A DNA stretch of 64,000 nucleotides from Acidobacteriaceae bacterium. GTDB lineage: Bacteria; Acidobacteriota; Terriglobia; Terriglobales; Acidobacteriaceae. The notes under the pieces are model-generated. The model did not search any database and was not told where the DNA came from. It was given only the letters and a program-made list of their open reading frames with translations. Of this stretch, positions 53,482 through 62,474 are shown one piece after another. Position numbers and translations under genes: made by a program. The stretch lies in NCBI GenBank assembly GCA_003139095.1, contig PLHW01000037.1:1-64000 (forward strand). The letters run 5' to 3'. Every line of letters begins with the position of its first letter. Positions within the stretch are counted from its first letter, which is position 1.

Positions 53482-54858
53482 ATGATTACATCCAGAGTGT
53501 CGACTGACGCGTCTTATGTTCAGCCTCCGGCTCGCGTTCTGTTCAGCGGATTCATTACCGCTTCTATCGCGGCATATCTCCTCCTGTCTGCGATTCTCGC
53601 TATCTTCTTTCCCGCTTTTCCGATACTGATTCATCTACTCGTCATCGCCGCACTTTACGCTGCGTGGCGATGGCCGGGGCGGCTCATTGCCATCATTCTT
53701 CTGCTTGCGCCGTTTTTGCCCCTTCCCATCCTCGCCCTGAAGGCCGCAAAAATTGAGTGGGCTGTCGTTTTTTCGTCTCTCAAAGAACTGGGGATGTTAA
53801 TTGCAGTGGCGGTCATGGCATGGCGAGTGCGCCTCAGACTGGGTTTTCTTGACTTTGTGATTCTTACCTTAATCGGTTGGGCACTCCTGGTTAGCGTGAT
53901 GTTTCCCAATCCGTCCACATTGATAGGGCTTAAGGATGACTTCGCTTTCGTAATTTCGTTCTATGCCGGCAGGCTGATCTTACTGAACAAAAAATGGATC
54001 AAATCCGGCTTGTGGGTTGCCGCGGTTGTCGCGACCTTGGGACTGATCGAGTTCTTCTGGGTTGGCCCCGTACCGCGAATGCTGCTAACGGGCTTAAGCG
54101 ACCCCGCAGAGTTGGCAAATTCATACACCGCCACCGGATTTGCCGGTTTCCGTGCAGCGTCTACCCTGGGCGGCCCGTTAGAGTTTGGCGCTTTTTGTAC
54201 CATAACATTGCTTTGCTTTGTGACTTTCTACCGTGAACTGCCTCGGAAATACTTTATCCCGGCCACCCTTTTGATGGGTGGTTTGGTCGCCTCCATCACC
54301 CGCATGGCCTGGTTGGCATTCACAGTCTGCCTACTTGTAATCGCCATACGCACCGGACAGAAGCGGAGGTTGCTGATCATGGCTGGTATCGGCGCTACCG
54401 CCGCGTTGCTCCTGATCGTTCCCTATCTCGGCCTCGAGGATTTTATTGCGGCGACTCAGCAAAGGGCTGACCCTTCTGCGGAGGGACACACCGCTGACCT
54501 TGTCGAACGGTATTCGTTTGTGCTAAGTCATCCGCTCGGGATGGGCGCTGGTATGGTCGGGCCACGAGCCCTTGAGCGTGAACCAAAGGCCCAACATGTG
54601 GAGAGCGCCTATCTTCAAATCGGCATGGGCTATGGGTGGGCCGGTATTCTGCTTTTCTCCACGTTCATGGTAAACGTGCTAGTGAAGTTGTGGAAGGACA
54701 GATCAAATTTCGGCGTCGCCGCATTTCTGGTCGCCTTGGCCATGAGCATCATGTATTTTTTCTCTCCCATCCATGAGTCCTTCGAGGTCAATAGTTGGGC
54801 ATGGGTCTTGATAGGGTTCGGAGTACAGAATTCGTTGTCCAAAGCGGAGATGAGGTGA
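53482..54858 (+). CDS. O-antigen ligase/polymerase family protein (Wzy-like)
   Basis: The 458-residue protein has about twelve membrane helices with a larger periplasmic loop around residues 300-390 containing QQRADPSAEGHTADLVERYSFVLSHPLGMGAG and RALEREPKAQHVESAYLQIGMGYGWAG, typical of the Wzy_C/O-antigen ligase family. It would join lipid-linked repeats on the periplasmic side. With Wzx and Wzz this completes a Wzx/Wzy route. Start ATG nine bases after the glycosyltransferase stop. A ligase role is the alternative. Confidence 0.85.
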   Translation: MITSRVSTDASYVQPPARVLFSGFITASIAAYLLLSAILAIFFPAFPILIHLLVIAALYAAWRWPGRLIAIILLLAPFLPLPILALKAAKIEWAVVFSSLKELGMLIAVAVMAWRVRLRLGFLDFVILTLIGWALLVSVMFPNPSTLIGLKDDFAFVISFYAGRLILLNKKWIKSGLWVAAVVATLGLIEFFWVGPVPRMLLTGLSDPAELANSYTATGFAGFRAASTLGGPLEFGAFCTITLLCFVTFYRELPRKYFIPATLLMGGLVASITRMAWLAFTVCLLVIAIRTGQKRRLLIMAGIGATAALLLIVPYLGLEDFIAATQQRADPSAEGHTADLVERYSFVLSHPLGMGAGMVGPRALEREPKAQHVESAYLQIGMGYGWAGILLFSTFMVNVLVKLWKDRSNFGVAAFLVALAMSIMYFFSPIHESFEVNSWAWVLIGFGVQNSLSKAEMR

Positions 54859-54907
54859 TCGAGCGCTGCTGAAACATTGGCCGTATTACTACAGCTCGCT
54901 AAAACAC

Positions 54908-55150
54908 ATGCCGCACCCGGCAGTAAGGCCTATCACCCGTAAGACTTGCTGTGCCTATCCACTCATAATTCCTTTTCTGAAAGATAGAGATGGACTGGAG
55001 ATTGGCGGTCCTAGCCCGCTCTTCGCCGCTGGCGGCCTGAGCGTGACCTTCCCGGTCGTTGGTTCTGCGGCTATTCTGGCGAAGGGTCCCGCTTGATCGG
55101 CGAGGTTCTGCGGCGACACAATTGTGGCATACACGACGGAGTCGTTTCTT
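54908..55150 (+). pseudogene. Chimeric methyltransferase remnant
   Basis: The first part (54908-55035) encodes FLKDRDGLEIGGPSPLF, the SAM-binding start of one methyltransferase type. From about 55036 the DNA instead matches the 3' end of the intact methyltransferase gene near 56927-57052 and its downstream leader, out of frame and with a deletion of about 20 bases. The translation FCGDTIVAYTT (about 55105-55140) matches FCGEAIVCYTK of the intact gene. It is too short to work. It records recombination between related modules. Confidence 0.7.
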
Positions 55151-55176
55151 GGTAGGTCGTGGAGAATGATCTCAAC

Positions 55177-56190
55177 GTGGAAAAGAAGAAATTGCAAGCG
55201 CTGAACGGGTCCGTCGCCAGTGTGACAGTCGCCTACAACGCGGCGCGCATCTTGTCACGGCAGATGGACGCGCTTTTGCGACAAACGCGTCCCTTGCAGG
55301 AGATCATTGTGGTAGACAATACATCCACTGACGGGACTGGCGCGATGCTGGCAGAACGGTATCCGCAAGTAACAGTCTTGCGGATGCCTGAGAATTTGGG
55401 CGTGGCTGGTGGATGGGCGGCCGGACTTTCCTATGCGGCGCTGGAGAGAGGTCATGGCTGGGTTTGGACGTTTGACCAGGACAGCGTCCCCGAGGCAACC
55501 ACTCTCGAGTCGCTGTCCGAGGGGTTACAGGAATTGGAAGGGCGAGAGGAGAAGGTGGGAATGGTCGTTCCGGTGGCATTCCATCGGGAAACGACCGCGC
55601 AATATCGCGCCTTTTTGTGGCGCAACGGATTCGTCAAGCCCAGCGCCGAGCAAACGCGAGAGCCAATCTGGTTCGCGGATATGGCGATTGCGTCGGGTTC
55701 GCTTGTACCGCGCGAAGTGATCCAAGAGGTCGGTGTACCACGCGCTGACTTTTTTATGGACATCTCCGATTTCGAGTACTGCCTCCGCATCCGATCGCGG
55801 GGCTACAAGATCGCCGTGATAAGTCGTGCGAAAATGTCCCATGAAATCGGCAACACCCGAAAGATCAATCTTCCCGGTTACAAGCGGCTGTGGATAAAGC
55901 AGCCTCCCTTTCGCGAGTATTATATAAGTCGGAATTTGGCTTATTTGGCCTGGCGGCTTTATCCGAACTTGGCCACGAAGATTTCTATAGCTCGGTATCT
56001 GGCGCGGCACCTGGCGGGGGTGTTGTTGTTCAGTTCCGATGGGCTCGCTTGTGCCATCAGGATGGTTCAGGGATTCGGAGATGGCTTGCGGGGAAGATTG
56101 GGAATTCGTATGAGACCAAAGGCGCAAGATTTTCGAAAACCAGGAGCAGCTCTAACTGTGGCTAAGAAAATTGAGGCCGGAAAAGGATGA
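55177..56190 (+). CDS. Glycosyltransferase family 2, copy 1
   Basis: The 337-residue enzyme shows the GT2 elements VASVTVAYNAARILSRQMD, IIVVDNTSTDGTGAML, ENLGVAGGWAAGL and the metal-binding region WVWTFDQDSVPE, all as in rhamnosyltransferase-like GT2 enzymes; it also has a C-terminal amphipathic region. The start is a GTG chosen because GGAGAATRATCTC precedes it at the same spacing as in the paralogue at 57089; another GTG lies at 55159. It is clearly a paralogue of the 57089 gene, with a longer C-terminal tail. It probably adds a deoxysugar to the repeat unit. Confidence 0.9.
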   Translation: MEKKKLQALNGSVASVTVAYNAARILSRQMDALLRQTRPLQEIIVVDNTSTDGTGAMLAERYPQVTVLRMPENLGVAGGWAAGLSYAALERGHGWVWTFDQDSVPEATTLESLSEGLQELEGREEKVGMVVPVAFHRETTAQYRAFLWRNGFVKPSAEQTREPIWFADMAIASGSLVPREVIQEVGVPRADFFMDISDFEYCLRIRSRGYKIAVISRAKMSHEIGNTRKINLPGYKRLWIKQPPFREYYISRNLAYLAWRLYPNLATKISIARYLARHLAGVLLFSSDGLACAIRMVQGFGDGLRGRLGIRMRPKAQDFRKPGAALTVAKKIEAGKG

Positions 56191-56224
56191 GCGGCGCAGT
56201 AGTGAGTGGGGGCGAGGTTTACTT

Positions 56225-57052
56225 ATGAGCACATCGGAGGGTAGTAGCGCGGCTAAGCTGTCAGAGCAAGCTTGGCACGACAAGTGGTACGACGAGAATG
56301 CCCGAAGGGAATTTCCTGACAGCGCCGCCGAGTTTCGCGAGTTCTTTTCCCGCGTCCAGTTAGAGCCTTTCTGCGACGGGGGGTGGGCATACTGGGGAGA
56401 CGCACGTACGGAGATGATGCGGATTATTGGGGATGTCCGTGGTCTTACCGTTCTCGACTACGGCTGCGGTTCCGGGCAACTCGGCATTTATCTGGCCATG
56501 CAGGGAGCTCACGTAAGCGGCTTCGATTTGTCCCCGAAGGGGATTGAGGTCGCGAATTGGGCGGCGCGCAAGTATGATCTTAACTGTTCCTTCCGAGCGA
56601 TGGATGCGGAAGAAATTGATTATCCGGACGGACTGTTTGACCTGGCGGTAGGATTCGGGGTATTGCATCACGTCATAAAGTATCCAAAGTCGGCTTTTCA
56701 CCTGGCGCGCGTTATTAAGTCTGGAGGACGTGCGATTTTCCATGAAACCCTTTGGGACAACCCATTGATCAACTTCGCGCGACGGTTCACCATGCCAGAC
56801 GGCGACGCCGGCGATGAGCATTTGACGGAGCAGGCTATCCGAAGATTTGGGACGCACTTTGCAAAAACCGAAGTTCACAAGCGACACATTCTATACATGC
56901 TAAAAAGATTCGGTGCGCTCCCTGATCGTGACCTTTCCCGGCCGTTGGTTCACCGTCCGTTCTGGCGAGGAGTTCGCAGGATTGATCGGGGGTTGACCCA
57001 CATCGGTCTATCCAGGTTCTGTGGAGAGGCCATTGTGTGTTACACGAAGTAA
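56225..57052 (+). CDS. Class I SAM methyltransferase between the GT2 copies
   Basis: The 275-residue protein has the SAM-binding loop VLDYGCGSGQLGIYLAMQG, the acidic strand end GFDLSPKGIE and the FDLAVGFGVLHHV motif IV. The C-terminal part (HILYMLKRFGALPDRDL, then a basic helix) is typical of methyltransferases found in polysaccharide clusters. GAGG lies seven bases before the ATG; an earlier ATG at 56171 overlaps GT2 copy 1. Its 3' end is repeated in the remnant before GT2 copy 1. Possibly methylates a sugar in the polymer, by inference. Confidence 0.88.
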   Translation: MSTSEGSSAAKLSEQAWHDKWYDENARREFPDSAAEFREFFSRVQLEPFCDGGWAYWGDARTEMMRIIGDVRGLTVLDYGCGSGQLGIYLAMQGAHVSGFDLSPKGIEVANWAARKYDLNCSFRAMDAEEIDYPDGLFDLAVGFGVLHHVIKYPKSAFHLARVIKSGGRAIFHETLWDNPLINFARRFTMPDGDAGDEHLTEQAIRRFGTHFAKTEVHKRHILYMLKRFGALPDRDLSRPLVHRPFWRGVRRIDRGLTHIGLSRFCGEAIVCYTK

Positions 57053-57088
57053 TTTTGCATCTTGGTTATTGCGGAGAATAATCTCTAA

Positions 57089-58027
57089 GTGGAAATGCAG
57101 CAAACCCTGTCCATTGCCAGCGTGACGGTTGCCTACAACGCGGCACATATCTTGCCACGGCAGATCGACGCGCTTTTCCGCCAGACACACCCTTTGCAGG
57201 AAATCATTGTGGTTGACAATGCGTCCACTGACGGCACGGCCGCGATGTTGGCGAAAAATTACCCGCAAGTGACAGTTCTAAGAATGCGGGAAAACCTCGG
57301 GGCCGCGGGTGCATGGGCTGCCGGCCTTTCCTATGCGGCACTCAAAAAACACCACGACTGGGTCTGGACCTTTGACTATGACAGCGTTCCGGGCGCGGAT
57401 TCACTAGCGAAGTTGTTGGGGGGCGTTGGGTCGCTGAATGGCACACAGACCGAGGTTGGAATGGTTGCGCCGATGCCCGTGCACCACAAGACGGGAACGT
57501 ACTATCCGCCTTTGTTTTGGCGCGATGGTTTTGTGCGACCGACTGCAGAGCAGATGCACGAACCGTTGTGGTTTGCGGATCTGGTGATGACATCGGGCTC
57601 CCTGGTTCGGCGAGAGGTGGTGGAGACGATCGGCCTGCCCCGGGCGGATTTCTTCATGGATTTTGTCGATTATGAATATTCTTTGCGCGCCCGAGCGCAT
57701 GGCTACAAGATCGCCATAGTTCCAGGAGCCCGACTCGGTCATGAAGTGGGAAATGCGCGCAAGGTGTGGTTGCCCGGTCGATCCCGGCTGTGGACGAGCT
57801 ACGCCCCCTGGCGTGAGTATTACAATACTAGAAATCTGGCTTACGCCGGCTGGCATCTATACCCTAGCCGGAAAACGAAGCACTTTATGTTGAAACATCT
57901 CGCCCGCCACGCTGGCGCAGTCTTGCTTTTCAGTTCGAGGAAAATGGCATGCATTCGGAAAATGATGCAGGGATTTCTGGATGGCTACCGCGCAAGAATG
58001 GGTATCCGTTTCCGGCCTGACCGATAG
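57089..58027 (+). CDS. Glycosyltransferase family 2, copy 2
   Basis: The 312-residue paralogue of copy 1, more than half identical by eye over its length: IASVTVAYNAAHILPRQID, IIVVDNASTDGTAAML, WVWTFDYDSVPG and PRADFFMDFVDYEYSLR. It shares the upstream sequence GGAGAATRATCTC and GTG start with copy 1. It lacks the C-terminal tail. It likely transfers a similar sugar to a different position. It lies 36 bases after the methyltransferase. Confidence 0.9.
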   Translation: MEMQQTLSIASVTVAYNAAHILPRQIDALFRQTHPLQEIIVVDNASTDGTAAMLAKNYPQVTVLRMRENLGAAGAWAAGLSYAALKKHHDWVWTFDYDSVPGADSLAKLLGGVGSLNGTQTEVGMVAPMPVHHKTGTYYPPLFWRDGFVRPTAEQMHEPLWFADLVMTSGSLVRREVVETIGLPRADFFMDFVDYEYSLRARAHGYKIAIVPGARLGHEVGNARKVWLPGRSRLWTSYAPWREYYNTRNLAYAGWHLYPSRKTKHFMLKHLARHAGAVLLFSSRKMACIRKMMQGFLDGYRARMGIRFRPDR

Positions 58028-58057
58028 CCAAGGGAAGGAGCTACGACGTATGGAGCA

Positions 58058-58072
58058 GGGAGTTCAGCTCCC
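58058..58072. other. Small hairpin after GT2 copy 2
   Basis: GGGAG and CTCCC flank TTCAG, about 30 bases after the stop. No T run. Confidence 0.3.
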
Positions 58073-58143
58073 AAACACAGTACACCAGACAATCGCTGTA
58101 TATAACTCAAACGAACGGACGTTCTAACAACTCGAGAATTGCA

Positions 58144-58166
58144 AGGAGCGGTCCCTTGGCGCTCCT
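58144..58166. other. Hairpin in the 179-base gap before the next glycosyltransferase
   Basis: AGGAGCG and CGCTCCT form a 7-bp stem around nine bases, 41 bases before the next start. It could sequester or mark the leader; nothing proves a function. Confidence 0.3.
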
Positions 58167-58206
58167 GAAACAGAAGCAGCTTTGTAAGGACTAGAGAATC
58201 TTAAAT

Positions 58207-59358
58207 ATGCGCATCGCAATGATCGGGATAAAAGCCCTGCCGCCACGTTACGGAGGTTTTGAGACAGCGGCCGATGAGATATCGCGTCGCCTGGTCAAGT
58301 TGGGACACGAAGTAACTGTTTACAACCGTAGCGGCGAGTGTGATAGTAAGTGCAACGATTATGAGGGCGTGAAACTTGTCACATTGCCTACGATTCGGAG
58401 CAAGAACCTCAGTGCGATCACGCACGCCTTCCTATGCACAATCCACGTACTCTTTCATCGTGTAGATGTTGTTCACTATTTCATTACAGGTACAACGCTG
58501 TTTGCTCCGCTTGTGCGACTGATGGGCATGAAGACTGTCTGCTCCGTTGACGGTACGGACTGGCAGCGCAAAAAATGGGGACGCTTCGCCCGTGCGTATC
58601 TCCGGTTTTCTGAGCGGTTGGCTGTGTGGTTCTGCGACGGCCTAATCGGCGATTCCCCCGACGTAGTGAGATACTACCGAAACAAGTTCGGAGTCGAACT
58701 TGCCTTCTCGACATACGGGATTCGAGAAAAGAAAACCACCAGCAGGAGATGTCTCGAGCAATTCGGGTTAGTAGATCGAGAGTACGTTCTTTTTGTTGGA
58801 AGACTGGTGCCCGAGAATAATGTCCATTTATTAATCGCCGCCTACGAGGGCGTTAGGACAGACAAGAAGTTGGTGATTGTCGGGGATGACCCGTGGGGAA
58901 AGAGATACGTAGGTTCTCTAAAGGCGACCAGTGATTCTAGAATCGTTTTTACTGGAGGAGTGTACGGAGAAGGCTACGAGGAGCTGCAGCAGCATGCTTA
59001 TCTTTTTGTGCTGCCTGACGAGGTGGGAGGTACTCACCCTTCTCTCGTAGAGGCAATGGGTTTCGGAAATTGTGTACTTGTGAACGACACAGAATCGAAT
59101 CTCGATGTTATCGCGGATTGTGGATTCAGCTATTGCGGGGCTGCCGGTCATCAAGATCTCCGAAAACAATTGCAGACACTAATAGACAATCCGGCGCTAG
59201 TTGGGGAATACCGCGCAAAAGCGTGGCGCCGTGCATCCGCGACCTACCGTTGGGAGACCGTCGTAAACCAGCATCAGGAGCTGTACGCTACCGTGCTCGG
59301 GCTTGGGACTGAGAATGCGACAGCGCCTATCGCTTCAGTCTCCAGGTCGGCGGATTGA
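58207..59358 (+). CDS. Glycosyltransferase (DUF1972/GT4-like)
   Basis: The 383-residue protein starts MRIAMIGIKALPPRYGGFET, the opening of DUF1972/rhamnosyltransferase-like enzymes. Further features are TVCSVDGTDWQRKKWGRFA, LFVGRLVPENNVHLLIAAY and the donor-binding end DEVGGTHPSLVEAMGFG. It adds a sugar to the repeat unit; rhamnose is likely in view of the neighbouring rfbC but not proven. The start lies in a 179-base gap with a hairpin, so a separate promoter is possible. Confidence 0.9.
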   Translation: MRIAMIGIKALPPRYGGFETAADEISRRLVKLGHEVTVYNRSGECDSKCNDYEGVKLVTLPTIRSKNLSAITHAFLCTIHVLFHRVDVVHYFITGTTLFAPLVRLMGMKTVCSVDGTDWQRKKWGRFARAYLRFSERLAVWFCDGLIGDSPDVVRYYRNKFGVELAFSTYGIREKKTTSRRCLEQFGLVDREYVLFVGRLVPENNVHLLIAAYEGVRTDKKLVIVGDDPWGKRYVGSLKATSDSRIVFTGGVYGEGYEELQQHAYLFVLPDEVGGTHPSLVEAMGFGNCVLVNDTESNLDVIADCGFSYCGAAGHQDLRKQLQTLIDNPALVGEYRAKAWRRASATYRWETVVNQHQELYATVLGLGTENATAPIASVSRSAD

Positions 59359-59414
59359 AGTGGAAAATTACCGGCCGGATCAACTTTCTGATCAGTGTAG
59401 AGGAGAACACCATC

Positions 59415-60002
59415 ATGGCGTTTGAAGTAGAGTCACGTCATTTGGGGGAAGTCGTGGTGTTGGCCGTGGACGCTTTTGCGGACGCTAGGGGATTCTTCAT
59501 GGAGACGTACAGGAATGATCGGTTCTTGGAACTGGGGCTCCCCGGAAATTTCGTGCAGGACAACCATTCCTATTCAAAGAAGGGAGTGGTGCGGGGGCTG
59601 CATTTTCAGTGGGATCCTCCGATGGGCAAATTGATGCGAGTGACACGCGGGGTGGCATTTGTGGTTGCGGTGGATTTGCGTATCGGATCGCCCACACTGG
59701 GAAAATGGGTGGGAATCGAAGCGACTGCCGAGAACCGGAAGCAGGTCTGGGCGCCGGCAAGTTTCGCGCGCGGATTTTGCGCCCTGAGTGATGACGTGGA
59801 GGTGCAATACAAGTGCACTGGCACCTACAATCCCAAGACAGAATCGGCAATTCGATGGAATGATCCGGCCGTCGGGATCGAATGGCCGGTGCGCGACGTT
59901 ATTATTTCGGAGAAGGATCGTAATGCGCCAACTCTGGCGGAGTGGCTCGCGTCACCCAATGCGCGGCGCTTCACATATCCCTTGCAGCCCGTCGGCGCCT
60001 GA
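59415..60002 (+). CDS. rfbC: dTDP-4-dehydrorhamnose 3,5-epimerase
   Basis: The enzyme makes dTDP-4-dehydro-L-rhamnose in the dTDP-rhamnose pathway. Family signatures are ADARGFFMETYRNDRF, FVQDNHSYSKKGVVRGLHFQ (catalytic His), RVTRGVAFVVAVDLR and WAPASFARGFCALSD. At 195 residues it is slightly longer than usual. GAGGAG lies about nine bases before the chosen ATG; an earlier GTG/ATG extension is not supported. rfbA, rfbB and rfbD are not in the window and must lie elsewhere. It is the last gene of the exopolysaccharide run. Confidence 0.96.
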   Translation: MAFEVESRHLGEVVVLAVDAFADARGFFMETYRNDRFLELGLPGNFVQDNHSYSKKGVVRGLHFQWDPPMGKLMRVTRGVAFVVAVDLRIGSPTLGKWVGIEATAENRKQVWAPASFARGFCALSDDVEVQYKCTGTYNPKTESAIRWNDPAVGIEWPVRDVIISEKDRNAPTLAEWLASPNARRFTYPLQPVGA

Positions 60003-60022
60003 CAGGGCACCGCCGTCGTCGA

Positions 60023-60417
60023 TTACGACATTTCGCACCATCCAGCTTCATCACCCGCGGGCTCGCCCCTTTTTTCCGCCGCCTTCAGCGCCCGGATGTC
60101 CACCGCTCGCTCGGCCACCATGTGTTTCAGCCGGCGATTCTCATCCTCCAATTGCCGCAATCGTTTCGCGTCGCTCAGTTCCAACCCGCCGAATTTGTTC
60201 TTCCACCGGTAAAAACCCGCCCGTGTGATCCCGTGTCGCCGGCGCCGTTCTCCCGTCTCCACCCCGGCCTCGACTCCTTCAGGATGGCTATGATCTGCTC
60301 TTCGCGCAATCGACTCGTCCACGACTCCTGCTTTGACCCCGCGCGGATCATCCCAAATGGAGAAGTCGCACTTTCAATGGCCTGGCTTCTGGGGCGCGTC
60401 AGCTTGTCTTGCATCAC
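60023..60417 (-). pseudogene. IS3-family OrfA transposase remnant, frameshifted
   Basis: Read on the minus strand, one frame encodes SRLREEQIIAILKES (the usual OrfA start) and a second frame continues with RRRHGITRAGFYRWKNKFGG, LELSDAKRLRQLEDENRRLK and KHMVAERAVDIRALKAA, the rest of OrfA. The change of frame near 60265 and the absence of OrfB and inverted repeats show a dead fragment. It ends about 20 bases from the rfbC stop and marks the edge of the exopolysaccharide locus. Confidence 0.82.
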
Positions 60418-60519
60418 TGCCAGGCCATCTGGTGGCTAGCCGGTTCGGAACTTGGCAAGCGGTGCACCCTTGGGCAACACGGATGGTATAATTCGTTCGA
60501 TTTTAAGATCAACACTGGG

Positions 60520-62391
60520 ATGAAAAGGCAAGAATCTCGAATGCAAATGCAATCGGTGACGAACCTATGGGTTGTTTTCGCTATCATTCTAATCATGGCT
60601 GGCTGCGGCGGGGTTGCTCCCAGAATTACTGTCCAACCTTCGAACCAGACCGTTACCGCTGGTCAGACGGTAACCTTCTCGGTCGAGGCGGAGGGATCGG
60701 TCCCCCTGGGCTTCCAATGGCAGAAGGGCCAGACGCCAATACCGGGAGCGACCGCTTCAAGCTACACGACGCCCCCGGCATCTACCTTCGACAACGGCTC
60801 GAAATATAGCGTGGTGGTTGCTAACCAGATGGGAAAGGCAAACAGCACCGCGGCCACGCTCACTGTGTCCCCGCCGGGCCCCACTGATGTCCTTACTTAT
60901 CATAACGACATTGCGCGCACGGGCCAAAATTCGACAGAACTCACGTTGACTCCCGGCAACGTTAATGCCGCCAAGTTTGGCCAGGTGAGCTACTACGGAA
61001 TGGACGGTCGAGTGGACGCAGAGCCGCTCTATGCATCGGCCGTTGCCGTTCCGAACAACGGCACGCACAATGCGCTGATCGTTGCCACCGAGCACGATTC
61101 GGTCTTCGCGCTCGATCCAGATTCTGGCACGAAGATCTGGCAGGTCACACTGTTAAAAAGTGGTGAAACGCCATCGGACAACCGGCTTTGCGCAGCAGTG
61201 GACCCTGAAATCGGTGTGACCTCCACCCCGGTCATTGATCGCACCCAAGGTCCGAATGGCGCGGTTTATGTGGTCGCTATGTCAAAGGACGCATCCGGTA
61301 ACTACTATCAGCGCTTGCACGCCCTTGATCTCGCGCTCGGCACCGAGCTATTCGGTGGTCCTGTCGATATTCGCGCGACCTACCCAGGGACGGGTGACAA
61401 CTCGGACGGCACGAATGTCGTGTTCGATCCCGCGCAGTACATGGAACGGGCGGGACTACTCTCGTTGAATGGTGTCATCTATACCGGCTGGGCCTCGCAC
61501 TGCGACAATCGACCTTACACAGGCTGGATCATAGCCTACAGCGAGAACACGCTGGCTCAAACAGGTGTTTTCAATCTGACGCCCAACGGCAGCGACGGCG
61601 CAATCTGGATGTCCGGTGCGGGAATGGCCGCCGATAATTCGGGCTACATCTATTTTGGCGACGCCAATGGCGACTTCGATTCTGCGCTGGACTCCAACGG
61701 TTTTCCCGCCAACGGCGATTATGGCAATGCATTCATCAAGCTCTCAACCTCCGGCACTCTTGCCGTCGCGGATTATTTCGTGATGGACAACGAGGCGGCT
61801 GAGAATAGCACCGATTGGGATTTTGGTTCAGGTGGGACGATGCTGTTGCCCGACCTGAGCGACATCTCAGGCCGTATCTTCCATCTGGCCGTTGGGGCCG
61901 GCAAAGATAGCAATCTTTATGTAGTGAATCGAGACCAGATGGGCAAGTTCAGCGGCAGTAACAGCAACATTTATCAGGAACTCAAGCGTGCCTTGCCGGG
62001 GGGCGTATATGCGGCGCCCGCGTATTTCAATAGCACGATCTATTATGGATCGGTGGGAAGTCCCATCCAGGCCTTCGCGATTGCCAATGCGAAGATTTCG
62101 AGCCCCGCCATAGCCCAAACCGGCAACAGTTTTGCATATCCCGGGGCGACACCAAGTATCTCGGCAAATGGCACAGTGAATGGGATCGTGTGGGCCGTGG
62201 AAAACGCGACACTCGCCGTGTTGCACGCTTATAACGCGGCCAGTCTGAACGAAATCTACAATAGCAACCAAGCCAGTAACGGCCGCGATCAATTCGGACC
62301 GGGCAACAAGTTCATGGTGCCGACGATTGCGAACGGGAAGGTGTTTGTGGGAACGCCGAGTGGAGTGGCCGTGTTCGGGCTGCTACCATAG
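60520..62391 (+). CDS. Lipoprotein with Ig-like domain and PQQ-like propeller
   Basis: The 623-residue product has a lipoprotein signal ending LIMAGCGG (Cys about 25). An Ig-like domain (about 33-118, ITVQPSNQTVTAGQTVTFSVEAEG in outline) is followed by a beta-propeller-like region of repeated strands (ALIVATEHDSVFALDPDSGTKIWQV, VYVVAMSKDASGNYYQRLHALD) resembling PQQ-dependent quinoprotein-type folds without a clear catalytic site. It is probably an outer-membrane or surface lipoprotein. The start has a weak site; a Met at 60541 is an alternative. Confidence 0.8.
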   Translation: MKRQESRMQMQSVTNLWVVFAIILIMAGCGGVAPRITVQPSNQTVTAGQTVTFSVEAEGSVPLGFQWQKGQTPIPGATASSYTTPPASTFDNGSKYSVVVANQMGKANSTAATLTVSPPGPTDVLTYHNDIARTGQNSTELTLTPGNVNAAKFGQVSYYGMDGRVDAEPLYASAVAVPNNGTHNALIVATEHDSVFALDPDSGTKIWQVTLLKSGETPSDNRLCAAVDPEIGVTSTPVIDRTQGPNGAVYVVAMSKDASGNYYQRLHALDLALGTELFGGPVDIRATYPGTGDNSDGTNVVFDPAQYMERAGLLSLNGVIYTGWASHCDNRPYTGWIIAYSENTLAQTGVFNLTPNGSDGAIWMSGAGMAADNSGYIYFGDANGDFDSALDSNGFPANGDYGNAFIKLSTSGTLAVADYFVMDNEAAENSTDWDFGSGGTMLLPDLSDISGRIFHLAVGAGKDSNLYVVNRDQMGKFSGSNSNIYQELKRALPGGVYAAPAYFNSTIYYGSVGSPIQAFAIANAKISSPAIAQTGNSFAYPGATPSISANGTVNGIVWAVENATLAVLHAYNAASLNEIYNSNQASNGRDQFGPGNKFMVPTIANGKVFVGTPSGVAVFGLLP

Positions 62392-62474
62392 CCACCCCCT
62401 CTTAGCCAGGTCGACGCGGTCAGGGTCTGTATCTTTAACTGCGTTCCTGAATGTGATTCCGACGGGAACCTCGG

